Shown here: positions 24,901 through 39,900 of the stretch, in pieces
Layout: each line of letters starts with the position of its first letter
How positions within the stretch are numbered: the stretch's first letter is position 1
Assembly (NCBI GenBank): GCA_030141605.1
Contig: JAQGDQ010000001.1
Span: 3,072,501-3,136,500 of the forward strand
Reading direction: 5' to 3'
From: Tubiluchus corallicola
Taxonomy: Eukaryota; Priapulida; Priapulimorpha; Priapulimorphida; Tubiluchidae
DNA length: 64,000 nt
Notes under the pieces: generated by a model
Databases searched by the model: none
Seen by the model: the letters and a program-made list of their open reading frames with translations, nothing else
Told to the model about the DNA's origin: nothing
Translations under genes and position numbers: made by a program

Positions 24901-27900
24901 GTGTGTGCGCGTGCGTGTGTGTGGGGGGGAAGGGGTCGGTGGTTGCGTACGTTCGTACGTGTGGGTAGTGGGTGTGATTAAGTTTATTAAGAAATATTCA
25001 AAACTTGAAGTGATTCATATAGCGCCTCCTAAGCCCGCTTCTAGACTGCTTAGATTACAAGGCCCTAAAAGTTGACATCGCAATGAGATTTGCAGGGGAA
25101 TTGATCAGGGGATTGAATGGAGTTGATCAGGGAATAATTGCGATGTATTCATGATTAGTAAATGATAGTCTACAAAAAGTAACAAAATGTTTTTTTCGTT
25201 AAGCGTCTACACGAGGTGCATGGCATTCTCGTGGGCTTGTTGATAAATTTTGATACGAAACGAAAGCGTTGGGCTTTTAACCAAATTTTTCTAGTTCAAA
25301 TCCGAATTCAACTTTTCTTTTTCTTTGTCTGAAAATTTACAAAAAATTGGATACTATTAAAGTATTATTATAAAAAGTGTAAATCTTCTTAAATTCAGAA
25401 GTTGGTCACAGCTTAACTGTATTTGTTATGATAAATTCAGCAAAAAAGTGATTATCTAAAAATATCATTCTATTCATATTGGGAGTAGAATTTTTAATGT
25501 AATTATAATTATTAGTTTGCAAGATTCACTGACAACTTTTCCGGCTGGCACCTATAATTCAGTTTGTTTTATTTTATTTTACAGTATATACATTTTTACT
25601 GCAATGAGACTGAATAAAAGACGAACAGTACTTTGTTTTTACTGCTATTGTTATTTGCGCTCATATAAGGTCTGCCTGTGAAAATAGGTGAGACGTTGAA
25701 AAGAAATTTTGGAAAGATTTAAATAGAAATGATATACACTAGAGATTATGTCGTTCACATCAAGCTGCTTACTGGCTTCTTTTTCCAACGCGACATTCTT
25801 TAGCAAATCTGGAAAACTTTCTCTGACCCAGTCTCGACTGATGTTCTAATTTTGCTTAATGGGCCTATATTGGTATTACCAGGAAATCTGGCATTGGCTC
25901 AATCGTTTTCGATTTGCAATATCTTTTGCTTGGGTTGTATTTGATATTATCAAGTAAGTAGTAAAAGGTTATAGAGGAACTGAGATCATGCATTGAGAAT
26001 GAATGTTGTAAGGTTTTTGAATATTTATGCCACGTACTGGTACGAAAAAGCTGGCGCATAACTAAATTAGTATTGCTTTCTGAAGCTTGGGACGCTATTT
26101 CGTGAGACCCTTAATGGCAAACTATAAAGGATATCCCATCAGTTTGCCTCCATGACTGCTGAATTGCTTTCTCTGCATAGCTGCCGAGACTGCAGGGTTG
26201 TTCAGAAAAACGCTCCCTCAAATTAACTCGTGATAACCCTTTATTTTTGTAGAGGTGTTACTAAAAGCGGTCGACGTCAACGTGTAGTCCAGTTTTTCTT
26301 CGATTAAGGGATCTGTGGTTTACTCCAAGGTTTTGTGGAACGTTTTTTAGATGACCTGTATAAATTTCGTTGGCAGAGGGGAAATAATAATATAAATGAT
26401 CTCAGATAGAAGAGAATGAGATGAGGTTTAAAATATATCATACGTGCACCAGGAAATCCGTCATGAAATCGATTCATACAAATTAATATTAAATCTAAGC
26501 AATATAAAGTTATTACATTTCTGCATTTGCAGGTGGAATAGTACAGACTGTTCTATTACCAACTTTCATTTCTAGTTAAATTTTAAAACTATTTATTAAC
26601 CTTTGTGATCAGATTTTCTTGTCTTCTCGCAAATTACATATTTTTCTAAATTATGACAAAGGGTCTTTTTTCTTTTTTTAGTCTCAACTGGAGTACCATT
26701 GCTCTGAAAGTCATAAAGAATGTGGAGAAATATAGAGAAGCAGCCAAACTTGAGATTAATGTCTTGGAGAAGATCATGGAAAGAGACCCTACAATGCAGT
26801 TGTAAGTAGAAGGAACAAGTGGAATGAGTCAAACTAATGATCAAGGAACTCACAGTACTTAAGATGGTGGTACAAAAATTTGGTTCCGTCAACTCACAGT
26901 ACTTAAGATAGTGGTACAAAAATTTGGTTCCGTCAATTGATACGAAATGTGTATTTTCGTATTTTCGTTCGCAAGTTTGGGTGTAGGTTTTAGGTTTTTC
27001 ACCCTGATTTTTGAAAATGATGTTATCGTCACCATCTTGTGTTCAAAATGGCAGATTCAAAATTTCCAGACGCTTTAACATTTTCCTGTAAAATTTCATG
27101 ACAATTTGTTGCAGATTTACATAGCCCCAGTTTTTTCGAATCGATGTGAAATTCGTTCTAATATATTTCTGTGAAGTTTGATGACGTTCAATTGCGAGTC
27201 GGCAGAGCCTTTGCTTTTTTAAATAATATTGTCGCCACCATTGTGACGAATGGTAGATTAAAAATGCTACTCCATTAGTTGATGCAGAATTTGTTTTAGT
27301 ATATTGATGCGAAATTTTATGACAATCGATTGCAAATTCACGGAACCTTAGGCTTTTTTCAAAAGTCATTCCCTCAATGACAACAAGAACAACATCTAGA
27401 TGAGTAGCAATTTTAGTCGAGCTCCTTGACCTAAAACATAAGAAGAGCGATTTTTCACATAAAGCCCGGAAAGCTTGCATGAATTTTTATACCGTAAAAA
27501 GTAACGTGAATCTAAATATATATAATTTTTTTTATCTGACAAAAAATAATTACAGCTATTCAATGTGTGTGTGTGTGTGCGTGTGCGCACGTGTGTGCAC
27601 GTGTGCGTGTGCACACGCGTGCATGCGCATGTGTGCGTGCGTTTTGTGATTTCTTGATGTTTTATTGATGCTTACATTCTCAAATAGCAAATTCATGTTT
27701 TGGTATAATTAGTATTTTGTTTAAAGAAACGTTTCGTCAGTTAGTATTTGTCATCGTAAAAATTGAACACAAGTCGTTGTTCACTTTTCAACTTCCACTT
27801 TAAATAACAACGGTAGCGGTAGCGGCGATGATTTCCGTTTCTGTTCGCTGCAGCTTTAAAGCTTTTTGATATCGGTGTGACAGTGACCCGTTTGGTGTTC

Positions 27901-30900
27901 TAGTGGTGCCCGTTACTGTTCATCAAACTGGCTTGAGTGCTGTATAATACATTCCCTCCCTTGTGATACTTGCGATATTCTTGCCCAGTCAAGCGGACTG
28001 TTTTGCAATTTCCGTTCCTGCTGCTGTCCAAAGATTAGGAAAGTTGATTTTTGAAAAAGTGAAGCCGTCATTTCCCTGGGATGTCTAAACAAAGTCCTCT
28101 GTTTTGCATATCATCACATCACAAACAGCAACTCATCGAAATTCTCTAGCAATTTTTATTCTTTTCTGATGATATCTGCCTTGCCGCTGGGGTTATTGAT
28201 TACGCGTTTGTGGCGGCCAATCTTCAACAAATGATCGTGTTTTATCGTCCATTTACCGAAGTTTTGTCAAAATGACAGGTTTTGATAAATCATGGCAGAA
28301 GAAAAGAATGCCAAGGCTTTGGCACGTTGAATAACGTTCAATTCATCGGGAGCGTTAATTCAACGCCTTCACAGACAGAATTAACGCTTCAGCCTTCGCG
28401 GACAAAATTAACGCTTCAGCCTTCGCGGACGAGTTTTTTAAATTTCTTTTTAAGCACACCGGCTCTCCTATTGTATCTTGAGACGCGATTATTAACTCTG
28501 AATCCGTTTGCTTCAGCAAATTTTGCTTTTTACATATTTTTTTCTAGTACCAGACAGATGCTCAACGTCATTTACTATCTTAAATTTAAGATGGCGGCAT
28601 TGGCGTAATTTCTAGTTCTCGATCTCGAGTTCAACCAGTTTCTTGGCCAGTAGTTCGAGTCAAACATTTTTTTGCACCCGAGTCTCAGCTCCCTTATCTT
28701 AATATGATACACACTTAATTGCTCTTGGAGAAGCATAAAACAAATTACAAAAACAATGATGACAGGTAATATTTTGCAGAAGAAAGTTCCTAATTTCTCA
28801 GTGTATTTGCAAATTCATACCTTGTTGTTTATTGTTTAAAGTTTCTCATGCATAAAAAGCAGCCGTTACCTTAGTTAAACAATTTGTAAATTCAAGTGCG
28901 CATTTTTGTAATTTGAAAGAAATCCTATTCCAGACTCGTTCGCTAAGTGACTGTAATGATTGACTGAGCGCATTCGTTTGATCGTTTGACTGCCGGATCG
29001 AAATTTTTATTTAGAATGAGTGCTTTCGAATAATGCGAATAAAAAACGTATGTAAGACGATGCTTCCTGTCAATTTAGTCCAGTCTTCCTTCTGTCTGTG
29101 TACCATCGAAATTGCACGGACTCTGTTGTAACCTAGTACATTGCAAAAATGATTCTAAAATGTTTATTTCTCAAAATACGCTAATGTTTTTGTTAGCAAA
29201 ATAAAATAAAACTTAGTCAAACAAAACTTAAGTACAACTATGATCAGATTCATTAGAAGCGATGTTTTAATATATTGAATCTTATCTGGCACGAATACAA
29301 GCGACTACATCTTTAGTCCATCAAGGTACTGTAAAGCTTCTAACATTTCTTCTAACTCGCGAACGCAAGCAGCAGTAAAAATATCAACTGAGAACATTAA
29401 TTTGACAATAAAGGCGACAAATTGCTTGTATTGCGTGCTTGGACTTCATGAGCGCCTCGTATTTATATTCGCTTTGATTTCTTCGCTGTCGTTTTCGGCA
29501 TTCGACGTGATTAGTTAAATTTCACAGTGTGTATGAGCTTAAAGGCTTACACATTGTTCCTTGTGAAGAAGTTGGCGTGCTCTAAGTACATTAACGCAAC
29601 ATCCGTCCCATCGATCAAATTTTAATGAGCTTTTCTGATGTACTGGCGTTCACTTTCCAAACCATAAATGTGGCTTTGTTACTCAGCGTGTTGAATATTT
29701 CAAACATTTGTATCAACTTGTGAACAACAGTGAGCGAGCGACAGAGAGAGAATCATTATCTTCGTTCACATGACTGGACTTTGGGTAAAATTCATTGCAA
29801 ATGCGTTCACACGACAATTGACGTCTAACATAATATTAATCATTTTCGTTGACTGCCCATTCAGCGTGCAAGTTATTTCACACACCCCTGCAGCAAGTAC
29901 GTTCGGGACATTTAGCTACGTCTAATGCTGTTATGAAAAATGCTCAACTTTTCATTAGCTTACCTCTATTACATTTCACATCACGCGGTGCATTGTTTTC
30001 ATTCTTGTTTTGTCTGTATCAGTAGTAACTCACACGCTGTTCACACGAGCAGAGCACTTCGAAATGAGAGATCATTTTTTCTGCAACTTTACTGCTGTGA
30101 ACTTTTCGTTTTTTAAATGGTTTTCATGGTTAAAATGGTTAAATGCATTTTTTGACGAATTTTGTTTTTGTGTATTCTTTCTAAGAGTTTTCTTATAGCA
30201 CTTTTCATTTTGATATATTTGCCCGTCTTCGTCGCACATACAAAATATGTCTAAGATCATTCCTCTTTATTATTGCATAAAAACCTCTTTCCGGTTTTTC
30301 GATACACATTTATTAGTATTTCTTGTATTTGTATAATGGACAGTCATGACAACTGTCAGATGACTCAGTTCACTTAAGGTACTCTTGGGTCAATAATGTA
30401 AGAATGAGGAATCGCTTTCTAGTGCTGCCTTTCATGTGTCTGATCTTACATAAATTGATCTTAGGCAAATTGAGAGCTAACTGGTTTTACTAATGGCATC
30501 ATTTACATTTGCCTTAAACTCTCAAAGGTTTATTGGGAGCTTTAGTGGCACAGAAGTTTCACTGTGCTGAGGAAGACCACTAACATTTGACCGATGTCCT
30601 GTACTCTAGAGGATCTGAGTCAGTTTTGATCAAAGTTTCATACGACTTGCTGTAATTAAATGAAGGGCGTTATCGCTACCATAAATGAAATTGCTTTTGT
30701 CACTGGTTGTACTATAATTGGTAGCCTATAATTTGAAATCATTGACTCTTCTATTACAGTTATTAATATAAGTAGACAGTGAACTGCAATGTGCATATGT
30801 TTATTATATTTTAGTAAATGAACATTAGCACATTGCTTGTTTTATTGTACTAACATGAAAGTGCTAGTAATAGAACTTTGGTCTAGGCCTGATTAAATGT

Positions 30901-33900
30901 TTAAAAACTGGTATATGCTGTTCTTCATTTTATTTGATCTCTTTAGTGTATATAAACATGTTACAACAGCTTTAGATATTTAAATTAGAAACGTAATCCT
31001 TCATGATCTTCTTATAGTGATTGCTGTAATTCTGTTTCCAATCTAATAGGACACTCGACATACCATTCAGCTATTTTGAGTTCTTAATTTTGTGGAATAC
31101 AAGCAATATACTGCTGTATATGCAAGAAAGCAAATTATTTAAGCATTAATTTTTGCATTAGATAATTAAACTGCAAATTTCATATGTAAGTTTTAAATGA
31201 TTTGCTGAATTTAAATTTTATATCATCTCAAAATTAAACTATTCACTGTTTTCGGCGTGTTCTATTTGACAAAAAGCTCTTGAAATGGCATTCATTCGTG
31301 TACATCATTTTTTAAATGTAACTCGGTTATTTTGTTTACAGTGAAAGAAGAGTTTATTATGTCTGCGACGTGAAGTCTTCACAGAAATTTTATATTTTTA
31401 CTCTGTTGTTTTTTCAGTTTGTGCGTACGAATGTTGGATTGGTTTGACTACCACGGTCACATGTGCATCTCATTTGAAATGCTGGGCCTGAGTGTCTTTG
31501 ACTTCTTGGTATGCATATGTAATGCTCCACCAAACCTTAATATAAACATTGCTTTAGGTAGAGCTGAAAATAATATTACAGCAAAACAGCTTTGATTGAT
31601 TAGCCTGCTTGTGTAGTAAAAACAGTTTTGTAAATAATTAAATTATGGAACTGTTTTTGGGAGGCTTAGCCCTATGTTAAGTTAGCAATTTAATAACTTA
31701 TTTTGCTGTTTCATTTTATTATCAGCAGGAGGCCCTATATGTCTTTCTCCCCCAGTAATCTTTATGTGTAGGTGTATTAGGATTATGACTCTTATAATTC
31801 ATAATTTTGTGAAAATGTTTAGCTCTAGTCTTGAGTGTGGTTAGTTGCTACTATTATTGTAATAAAGTGTGTTTTTTATTACAGAAAGACAATAATTACC
31901 AGCCGTATCCACTAGAGCAAGTGAGGCATATTGCCTATCAGTTGTGTCATTCCGTCAGATGTAAGTAGGATAGCATGGTATAAAGTATTTTTTGGTTCTA
32001 ATCACAACATTTGTAATTTAATTTCTTAGGATGCGTTTGTGTTCAGTGCTTTAACGTAAAGGTATGTTTTTCACATTGTATGTAAATAAAATTGTAACAG
32101 TTGTGTTAGAAGTTTTGACTATGTTTTATTGTAGACATTTACCATAATAACTGTAAATTGGCAGATAATTATTTTCTGAAGAAATTCTAGGCTCTGAATA
32201 ATATTTCATTTTGTTTTTTGCATAGCTCTAAGTAAAAGATGCAAGTAATGGTACAGTATAATGTGTGCTTTTTATTTTGGTGTTTTACATCTTGTGAATC
32301 ATAATATTTTAAATCATTTTGCATCTTTGCCATTTGCTTTGTCAGTTTGTCCTCTAAATGCGGTAATCATCAGTGAGCATTGTTGATTTTTACAGTGTTC
32401 AGCAGCCTGCCATTAAGCAGTAAATTATTTAAGGCATCTTTTTATTGGAAAAGCTGTAAATGTAATGGCAACATCCAAAACGTCTTTGCCAAAAAGAATT
32501 TATTGCTAGGGAAATATCTGCTGGAGAATGTTTTTCTCTTCCTATGGTTTACATAGGCTTAGAAGAGAATGTTTTTTTGTGAGAATTTTCTGTAGTTTTC
32601 TGGAAAACTATAGATTTTCTTAGCCCGGCATTTCTCTATGCCACAACAACTTGTCATTACCAAGAGCCGAGGGCAATTTGTATCTGGATTTCCAGATTAT
32701 TGCATTTCCTGTTGTCTGGCAAAATTGCAATTAAGTTACCATGCTCTCGTTAGTCAGGATGTGCAGGTCTTAAAAGTGATTGTAAAAGTTGTAGTGACAT
32801 TTTGACATAAATAATTAGACACTGTTGGAATCTAATCACATTTCAGAATTTGCCGTTGGTATGACCTTAAGGATCTATAACTTTGTTCAATAGCTTTTAA
32901 ATTAAATTTTTCTCATTTCCTAAAATTACTTTTGTCACCAAATGGGTTTAGCCATTGATTCATTTTGTGTACTTGTATGAAACAAGAATAATATGTAGGA
33001 GATACAGCCTAGATGTTCTGTTTTCTTGCTAATGCATGTACACTAGATATTGCTTTAAGCACTGGTGTCCTCATCTACTACATTTTTGTTGAACTAATGG
33101 AAGCTAGATTTTAAGTGTTCCTGTATCTGCAGAAAATCCTGCAAATTACTTGGCTTAGTTTGCCAAAGTGTTTTGGCTCAGTTTCTTATCTTTAACATGG
33201 GTCATTTGCAATCTATAGAGCACTTGTTGAGTCATTTTATACTAGTGAGTGAAGTGCCAGGAAATAAGTTTAAGACAAAGCCTGTTGGACTTAAGAAGAG
33301 CACAGACTATACTAAGTCGTACTTTACTAAGTCACCATTTCATAATGTAATGATTTCTCTAACCTTGTTGGACTTCAATATCATGTCTTCAAATTGTAGT
33401 GCCCTTATCAGCAGACAGCACTCCCCAAAGGAGATCAAGTAGCAAATGTGAAACAAAGTTGCCATGTGTGGGATTATATTTGATTCCTTGCCCTGCATTT
33501 ACAACCACAAAGCAACCAACGTAAAGCTGTTAATGCAAAGGAAAAGTAGCTTGAGATTTATTTCATTACATTTTCGAAGGCTACTTTTGCAAATCTATGT
33601 GGTCACTTAGAATTGCATCTTAGTTTCATTCTACGGTTGCCTACTAGTCAGACAATTGTGTAGTCAGTCCAATAAGTATTCCTATATTAAGTAACACAAA
33701 AACCATTAAATGAGATGCTTTTCATCTAAACTCACTTTTTACAAACAGCCCCAAGTAAAAACAGTGGCCACTCAAGGTAAGTTGCTACAAAAGAGAAAAA
33801 ACTGAAAAAATATCCGGAAAAATGGAATTATTGTAACTAAAGTTTGGTAGTGACTAGTGACATATGGAGATGAGATTATAGTTAATGATCATAGAAAAAC

Positions 33901-36900
33901 AATTTTCTAGTAAAGAAATCTGCTGGTGAGGTTTCTACAGTAACAAATAAGGTATAGCAATAAATGATACATGGCATATTAACAATGGTTATACAATATG
34001 AATGCTATAGTTTTTTTGGCAAAAAGTTGCTAAAGTTGACCTTGGTATTATACTACATTTTGATAGATGTATTGTTAAAATGGTCTACAGACACAGTATC
34101 AGGAAGCTCAGTTCTTCCTCTTTTCAAAGCTTTCCTCTTTTGAGCTCTCTCTGTCAAGGTTCTATGAAGCCGTAATCATATCACTAAAGTGTAATTCATG
34201 CAGACAGTCTGTAAGGTAATTTATAGAAAAATGTAAATTTGTTTTTTCAGTTCTTCATGAAAACCACTTGACACATACCGACCTAAAACCAGAGAACATA
34301 TTGTTTACAAGCTCAGAGTATTCTGTGGAGCAGCATCCAAAGCGGGTTTGTATTCCCTTGTATTTAGATAAAATTACCAAATATTCCTATTTTTAGACTA
34401 ATTAATCATTTCTTTTGATGAACATTTGATATGTGCATTTCATTTTTGTTTTACAAATGTTAACAATAAATTTTGTGGAGACAATCGCATAAGTTGTTAA
34501 TAGGTTACTAAAGTTGAGGTTTTTTAGTAAGTATATGTAAAATTTGCTTATGATACCCAAGACTAAATATCGATTTTGTCTTGTTTTGTTTTCACTGTTT
34601 CTCACTGCACACCCTTTTTAATGTTGAGCTCACGTCACATGGATCTACTTCGATACTTGCCTTGCTAACATATCACTGAGTTGTCACTCAAGTCAGAAAA
34701 TTATCTGGCATGAGCTCCTTTGTACAGGTAGTGTGGGTGACCTTAAACTTGCTGGTAGTATTCTCAAATCAGATAAGAGAGAATTGAACAATTTATTTAT
34801 GAAATAGTTTTGCCAGCAGTCACAGACACTTTTCTAGACAGTGGGTTTTGTTGTGTGATACGATTTAATTTTCGTAACTATTGTTTAGTTGGCAGTAAAT
34901 AAAATAAGTAATTATTCATGACACTAGTTAATTTATTTTTGTTCGTCTGTTCCAATGTATGTTTTGTTTAGTGTATGTTTGGTTCCTTGTATTCCACCTA
35001 TAGTATTTAGTGATGCACTTTCATTACAAGTGTATGTACACACTGCTATGTACAGCAGTTTAAACTATAGGAATTAAATCCTCGGCAGGCTGAAAAGAGA
35101 AGCCAAATTAGTATGTTCCGAATTGTGGTTGGGCAATACAGGTTGGAACTATGGTTTTGGCCACAAAATCACTCTCTGTAGTCTAGCAGATTGCTATTAA
35201 TACATTAATAAATCGAATAGCTATCCCAGCAAATTAGTTACCATAATAGCAGTAGCAATATGAATTAAAAAATAGCTTTAGTAAAAAAGGGGTGAAAATT
35301 CACTTCTCATTTTAGAGACCTACCTACAAAATGCATTTTCAGTGAGGTAGAACAACCCCTCCTTTTGCTGGAATACGAATTACCCATCAACCTAGACAAT
35401 GCAAAAATGTCATCTGGGAATGCAGTACGTGGCATAGGAGGGTGATTCTGCTCTTAGCTGTGGTAATAATGCCTACACTACAGAATATAGACTTAATAAA
35501 GAGAGTTGGGTAACTCTCTTTACTTTGTGACCTACACAAAGATTTTGTCTAATGAAGCTGCCTGAAGTTGGGAACTTTCATGCAGTTTGAGAATCGAAAG
35601 TTAATTATTCATGATATGTCAAGCCTTTCATAAATGACACAACTGAGTTTAAACAAAATTATACAGAAACCGAATTTTAGACATTTTGAGTTAATTTTGA
35701 CTTGAATGTTTAAAGCAATCTTTCTTCTCTGGTAGAGTATTTGTGCATTTGAAAAACAAAATGCCAGAAGCATTTTCTAAGTATCTAGAAATGTAGGAAT
35801 GCTCTTTGAAAGAGTTAAAAAGTGCTGTGTGAAAGGTATTTCTACTGCCAGGCATAGTCTTACATTATTCTGATATAGTTCATTTTGTTAAAAATCAAAT
35901 ATACTGATTTTACACGAGCCTGCCAGTTTAGTGTGTTTACCGTGAAATACTAAGCCCATGCTCCTTGTGCTTTATTTATCAAGTTTAACAACGCGTCCGT
36001 CTTTGCAAATTAAGTTAACAATTGTGGAATATTTCACTTTTTGCTCAGTGGTGTAGCAAGTTAGGGGAGCAAGCACATAAAAAAGCATCTTGAGGCAATG
36101 TTTGCTATTCCACAACAGACAGTATCAGCGTATACATCAAAGAATATATTATAATAATTATATTTGGGTTAATTTAATCCTTGATTCAATCAGTTAACCT
36201 TGACAAATGAGTTTTGCGTAAATGCACGCTTATTTTAAAAACACGGGAGGCAGGTTGGTCAAACAAAGTAATATAGCAAGTTGTTGAAAAGGTGCCAGTT
36301 TTGAAAAATGTGATCGGGGGAGCAGTTGCTCCCCTATTAGCTATGTTATTGTGTTTGCTTATTGGGGTTTTTAGGAAATGTTTACTTGATTTTTAAAGGG
36401 AAAGGTTTTATTTTACCAAAATATAAGCTAGTGTACAGGTTTTCCCGAACAGAGTTGTTCAGCTGAACAAAAATGAGCAAAGGTATTAAATGCCCATGAT
36501 TTTATTTTGACAGCTGGCAAATTATCATGTCAACATAATGACTTGGGATGAAGTTAGTAAACGGTGTTAAACTGCATTAATGTTGATGTTATAGTTTCTG
36601 CTAGCAGTCTCATTCACATAGTGCTATAACATTCGCCTAATCTTCAATTTGCAAAAGTCAGTTTAAATCAAACTTTCAGTTTTAATATAAGACTGTGAAG
36701 GCAATAAACTGCAAGACTATATATGGCGGAGTGTTTTTATTGTTGTTCATTAGTCTTTTTTTACATCCCATTTTTAGCAATATGGACAGTACTTGCAAGA
36801 GTTTCTCCAGGTAACAAAGTAAATTTGACTACTGAAAATGAATTTAAAATTGAGAAAAACATAAACTTTTTTAGCTATTATGATTGTTTTAACCTTCTGA

Positions 36901-39900
36901 GAATACTGCACATGGTGCGGTGAAAGAGCAAAAATGTGAAAAGTACGGCAACTGCTCAGTCATGAGTAAACCACACTGGACCAGACATACTCTAGTGATA
37001 AACGCAGTCATGCACCCAGATTATACTCTGAATTCATTCGGTCTTGTTACCTCTCCAAAGACTAAAGGCATGTAAAGAATTCTTTAATGATATCAAGTTC
37101 TTGAGGAAAGCTAGTTCTTTTTTATTTGCACAATACCTTGCATTATGATTTGCATTTTCAAATTGCAGTTTTGTTAAACAAGATAAAGCTTTTTGATAAC
37201 GCTGATATCATTTTTCTAGAAACGTGAATATAAGAGAGTGAAAAACACTGAAATTCGCCTGATAGACTTTGGATCAGCAACATTTGATCATGAGCATCAC
37301 AGCACAATTGTCTCCACTAGGCATTATAGAGCACCAGAGGTGATTTTGGGTAAGTTTTGCTAGTTTAAAATAAATGAAATAGAATACTGTACAGTGACAG
37401 GTTGCAGTTTGTTATAAATGAGATGTTTAATTAAATGTTTGTAAGTTACTATATAAAAAGCAATGAGGTGTTTGTCGATATTGTACATTTAACATCTTTT
37501 CGTGTTAAAGGCAGTTAAGACAATAAAACCAAACCAAACGACCAACAGTTTTTCACAAACATATTTTAGCTTTTGTATTGAGAGTATCGTTATGTAAATT
37601 TATAAAAATATAACTGATATTAAATTTCAACTTTAAATTCAAATTACCAAAACAACATTGCATTCTTACAGCATCTCCGTTCTTTTCTATTCGCACTCTT
37701 TGTACTACTTAATATAAATATATGTCCCTTTTTATATTCTTTTTGTTTAATTTCCCTCTGTCTGCTATTAATTTTTTCATTTCATTTTTAGAACTGGGTT
37801 GGTCTCAACCATGTGATATTTGGAGTATTGGATGCATTATTTTTGAACTTTATCTTGGGATCACTATGTTTCAGGTGACTATTTGCATAATTTTTCATTT
37901 TATTTAATCTGATATAAGTAATTGTAGTCAAGCGTTTCTGGGAATGTTCATGTGCCTGGAATTAAGAGCTCACTTTATTATGTGTAATTTTAAAATTGCA
38001 TTATTTTTTCACTTACCTGAAAGGTTTTTGTTCCTAGTAACACGTTTTAGTAGTGCCTAAATTGGTAACATTTCTTACAATCAGGTCCACTTAATTCGTA
38101 TCACCTGGGACTAAAGAAACCATTACACATTATGTGAAATATAGGTTAGGTGATTATCAGTAGGTAACCAAATCTATGGGTTGTGTATTGTCTCAGGGTT
38201 CCAGGTATACTGACTTTGGCATTGTTATGCATGATTCAAGTTTGTAACATTATTACTGTTTCATTTTTCAGTTCCACAGGTGATGTAGTTTTAATGTAGT
38301 ATGAATCTTAGGTCTTTATCAAATTATGTTGATGCTGAAGCCAATGTTGTGTACCACTGTGAGCAACTGTTTGCCTAGTGCCTGTGCATATCAGCTCTCT
38401 GCTCAGTTTCTTGCATGAGGCTGCTGCCGCATTACTCATTTTACAAAATAAAAAAAATAAACACTGCAACTTCTGCTATCCTTGTCTTGGTGAATTTGTG
38501 TGTGCAGTTAAGCCTGTGCTCAGAGGCCTGCCTTTCATTAAAATTCGTTCAACCTGTTAAGGAATGCAGCATAGTGTAGGTGGCTTATGAATAATAAATC
38601 TGCTTGGCTAGGTCAGCAGCAAAGTATCTATAGATATTGCTACTTTAAAATTTCCATGATGAATTATTTTCCCTCACTGAGTTTTCACTTCTGATTGTGT
38701 GGAACTTCTTCAGCTGCTGAATGCATGATTTGTGCTTGGTTGCACATAAACAGAAACTGTGTATAAATTACGAGCAGCATAAATCAGCCTGCTGTCTACA
38801 GAAAACACGTAATTAAATACGCATAATTTTATTGATTAGTTGTATCAAAGTATTATTACAAAACTGAAAAGCTCTGGACCTCAATTGTTTGTGAGAAGAC
38901 CATCAGTAGTTCGTAACATTCCACTGATTCAAGTAACTTAGACTCGGGAGGGGGGCACGTCGTGAATCATTGAAACTGTTTCATTACTGTACTATGACAT
39001 ACCGGTATAACAATCTTCCTCTAATGTCTGCTTGGATTTGTTTAAACAACGATGCTTAATATTTTGAGATTTGCCACCTAATTTATATACGAAATATACA
39101 GAAAAATCTACGTGTAATGCACAAATGGCCCAGATATTAATAATGTATTAAGTGGAAATACAAGTCACACAGTACAATTTAAGTAATTTTTATTTAGTAC
39201 ATTAGGTTAGGAGCTCAGTGGGACTTTTAGGTGCGATATGAATTTACTGAAATTTCAAATTAACCAGATCCTTGATAAACTGAGTTAATTGTAATACAAT
39301 CATAGTTAGCATACTGCATTTGTAAGTTAGGAAACGTGGGGTGGGTTTCAGAAAGCCGTCACTAAGTTAACGACATCGTCGTTATTAATAGTGCCAGTCA
39401 TTTGAGTATTGTTTGAATGTCAAACTATGCATTATTGTTTAGACGCATGATAACAAGGAGCATTTGGCTATGATGGAACGCATCTTGGGACCGCTTCCTT
39501 ACCGCATGTGTCGTCGATCAAAAACCAAATATTTTTACCACGGTCGCCTTGACTGGGATGAGCGAAGCTCAGCTGGTCGCTATGTCAGGGAGAATTGTAA
39601 ACCTTTGAAGGTGAGATAAATATAAAGCTTTCTTTTTAAATATATTTATTGTTCACAAATAGGAGGGATGTTGCCTTTGTAATGCGTGATTACCCTAGGA
39701 AAATAATACGTTTCGTTATTTTATTAATTTCAGCGTTACATTTTACGAGATGATGATGAACAGCGAGAACTATTTGACCTCATTGAAAGAATGCTTGAAT
39801 ACGAACCATCGCTACGCATCACACTTCGTGAGACACTCAAGCATCCATTCTTTGACAGATTACCTGATAAATATAAATTAGAAAATGTCGGTTCAAAAAA

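Larger units (their letters stand above)
15080..26681 (+). other. Large CLK intron with repeats
   Basis: An 11.6-kb intron with no recognisable exon inside. It contains a GACA microsatellite, a 151-bp perfect tandem duplication, a small hairpin at 19984-20010, an AT dinucleotide run, a 34-bp perfect inverted repeat and a GT-rich tract. Several open frames of 60-105 codons match no family and look like chance. Confidence 0.85.

Noticed and set aside
24869-25075. Cys/Val/Arg-rich frame
   Set aside because: Translation of a GT/GC microsatellite, not a protein.
27043-27480. 145-codon minus-strand frame
   Set aside because: It coincides with the modular repeat, and its internal peptide repeats mirror the DNA modules, so it is a repeat by-product.
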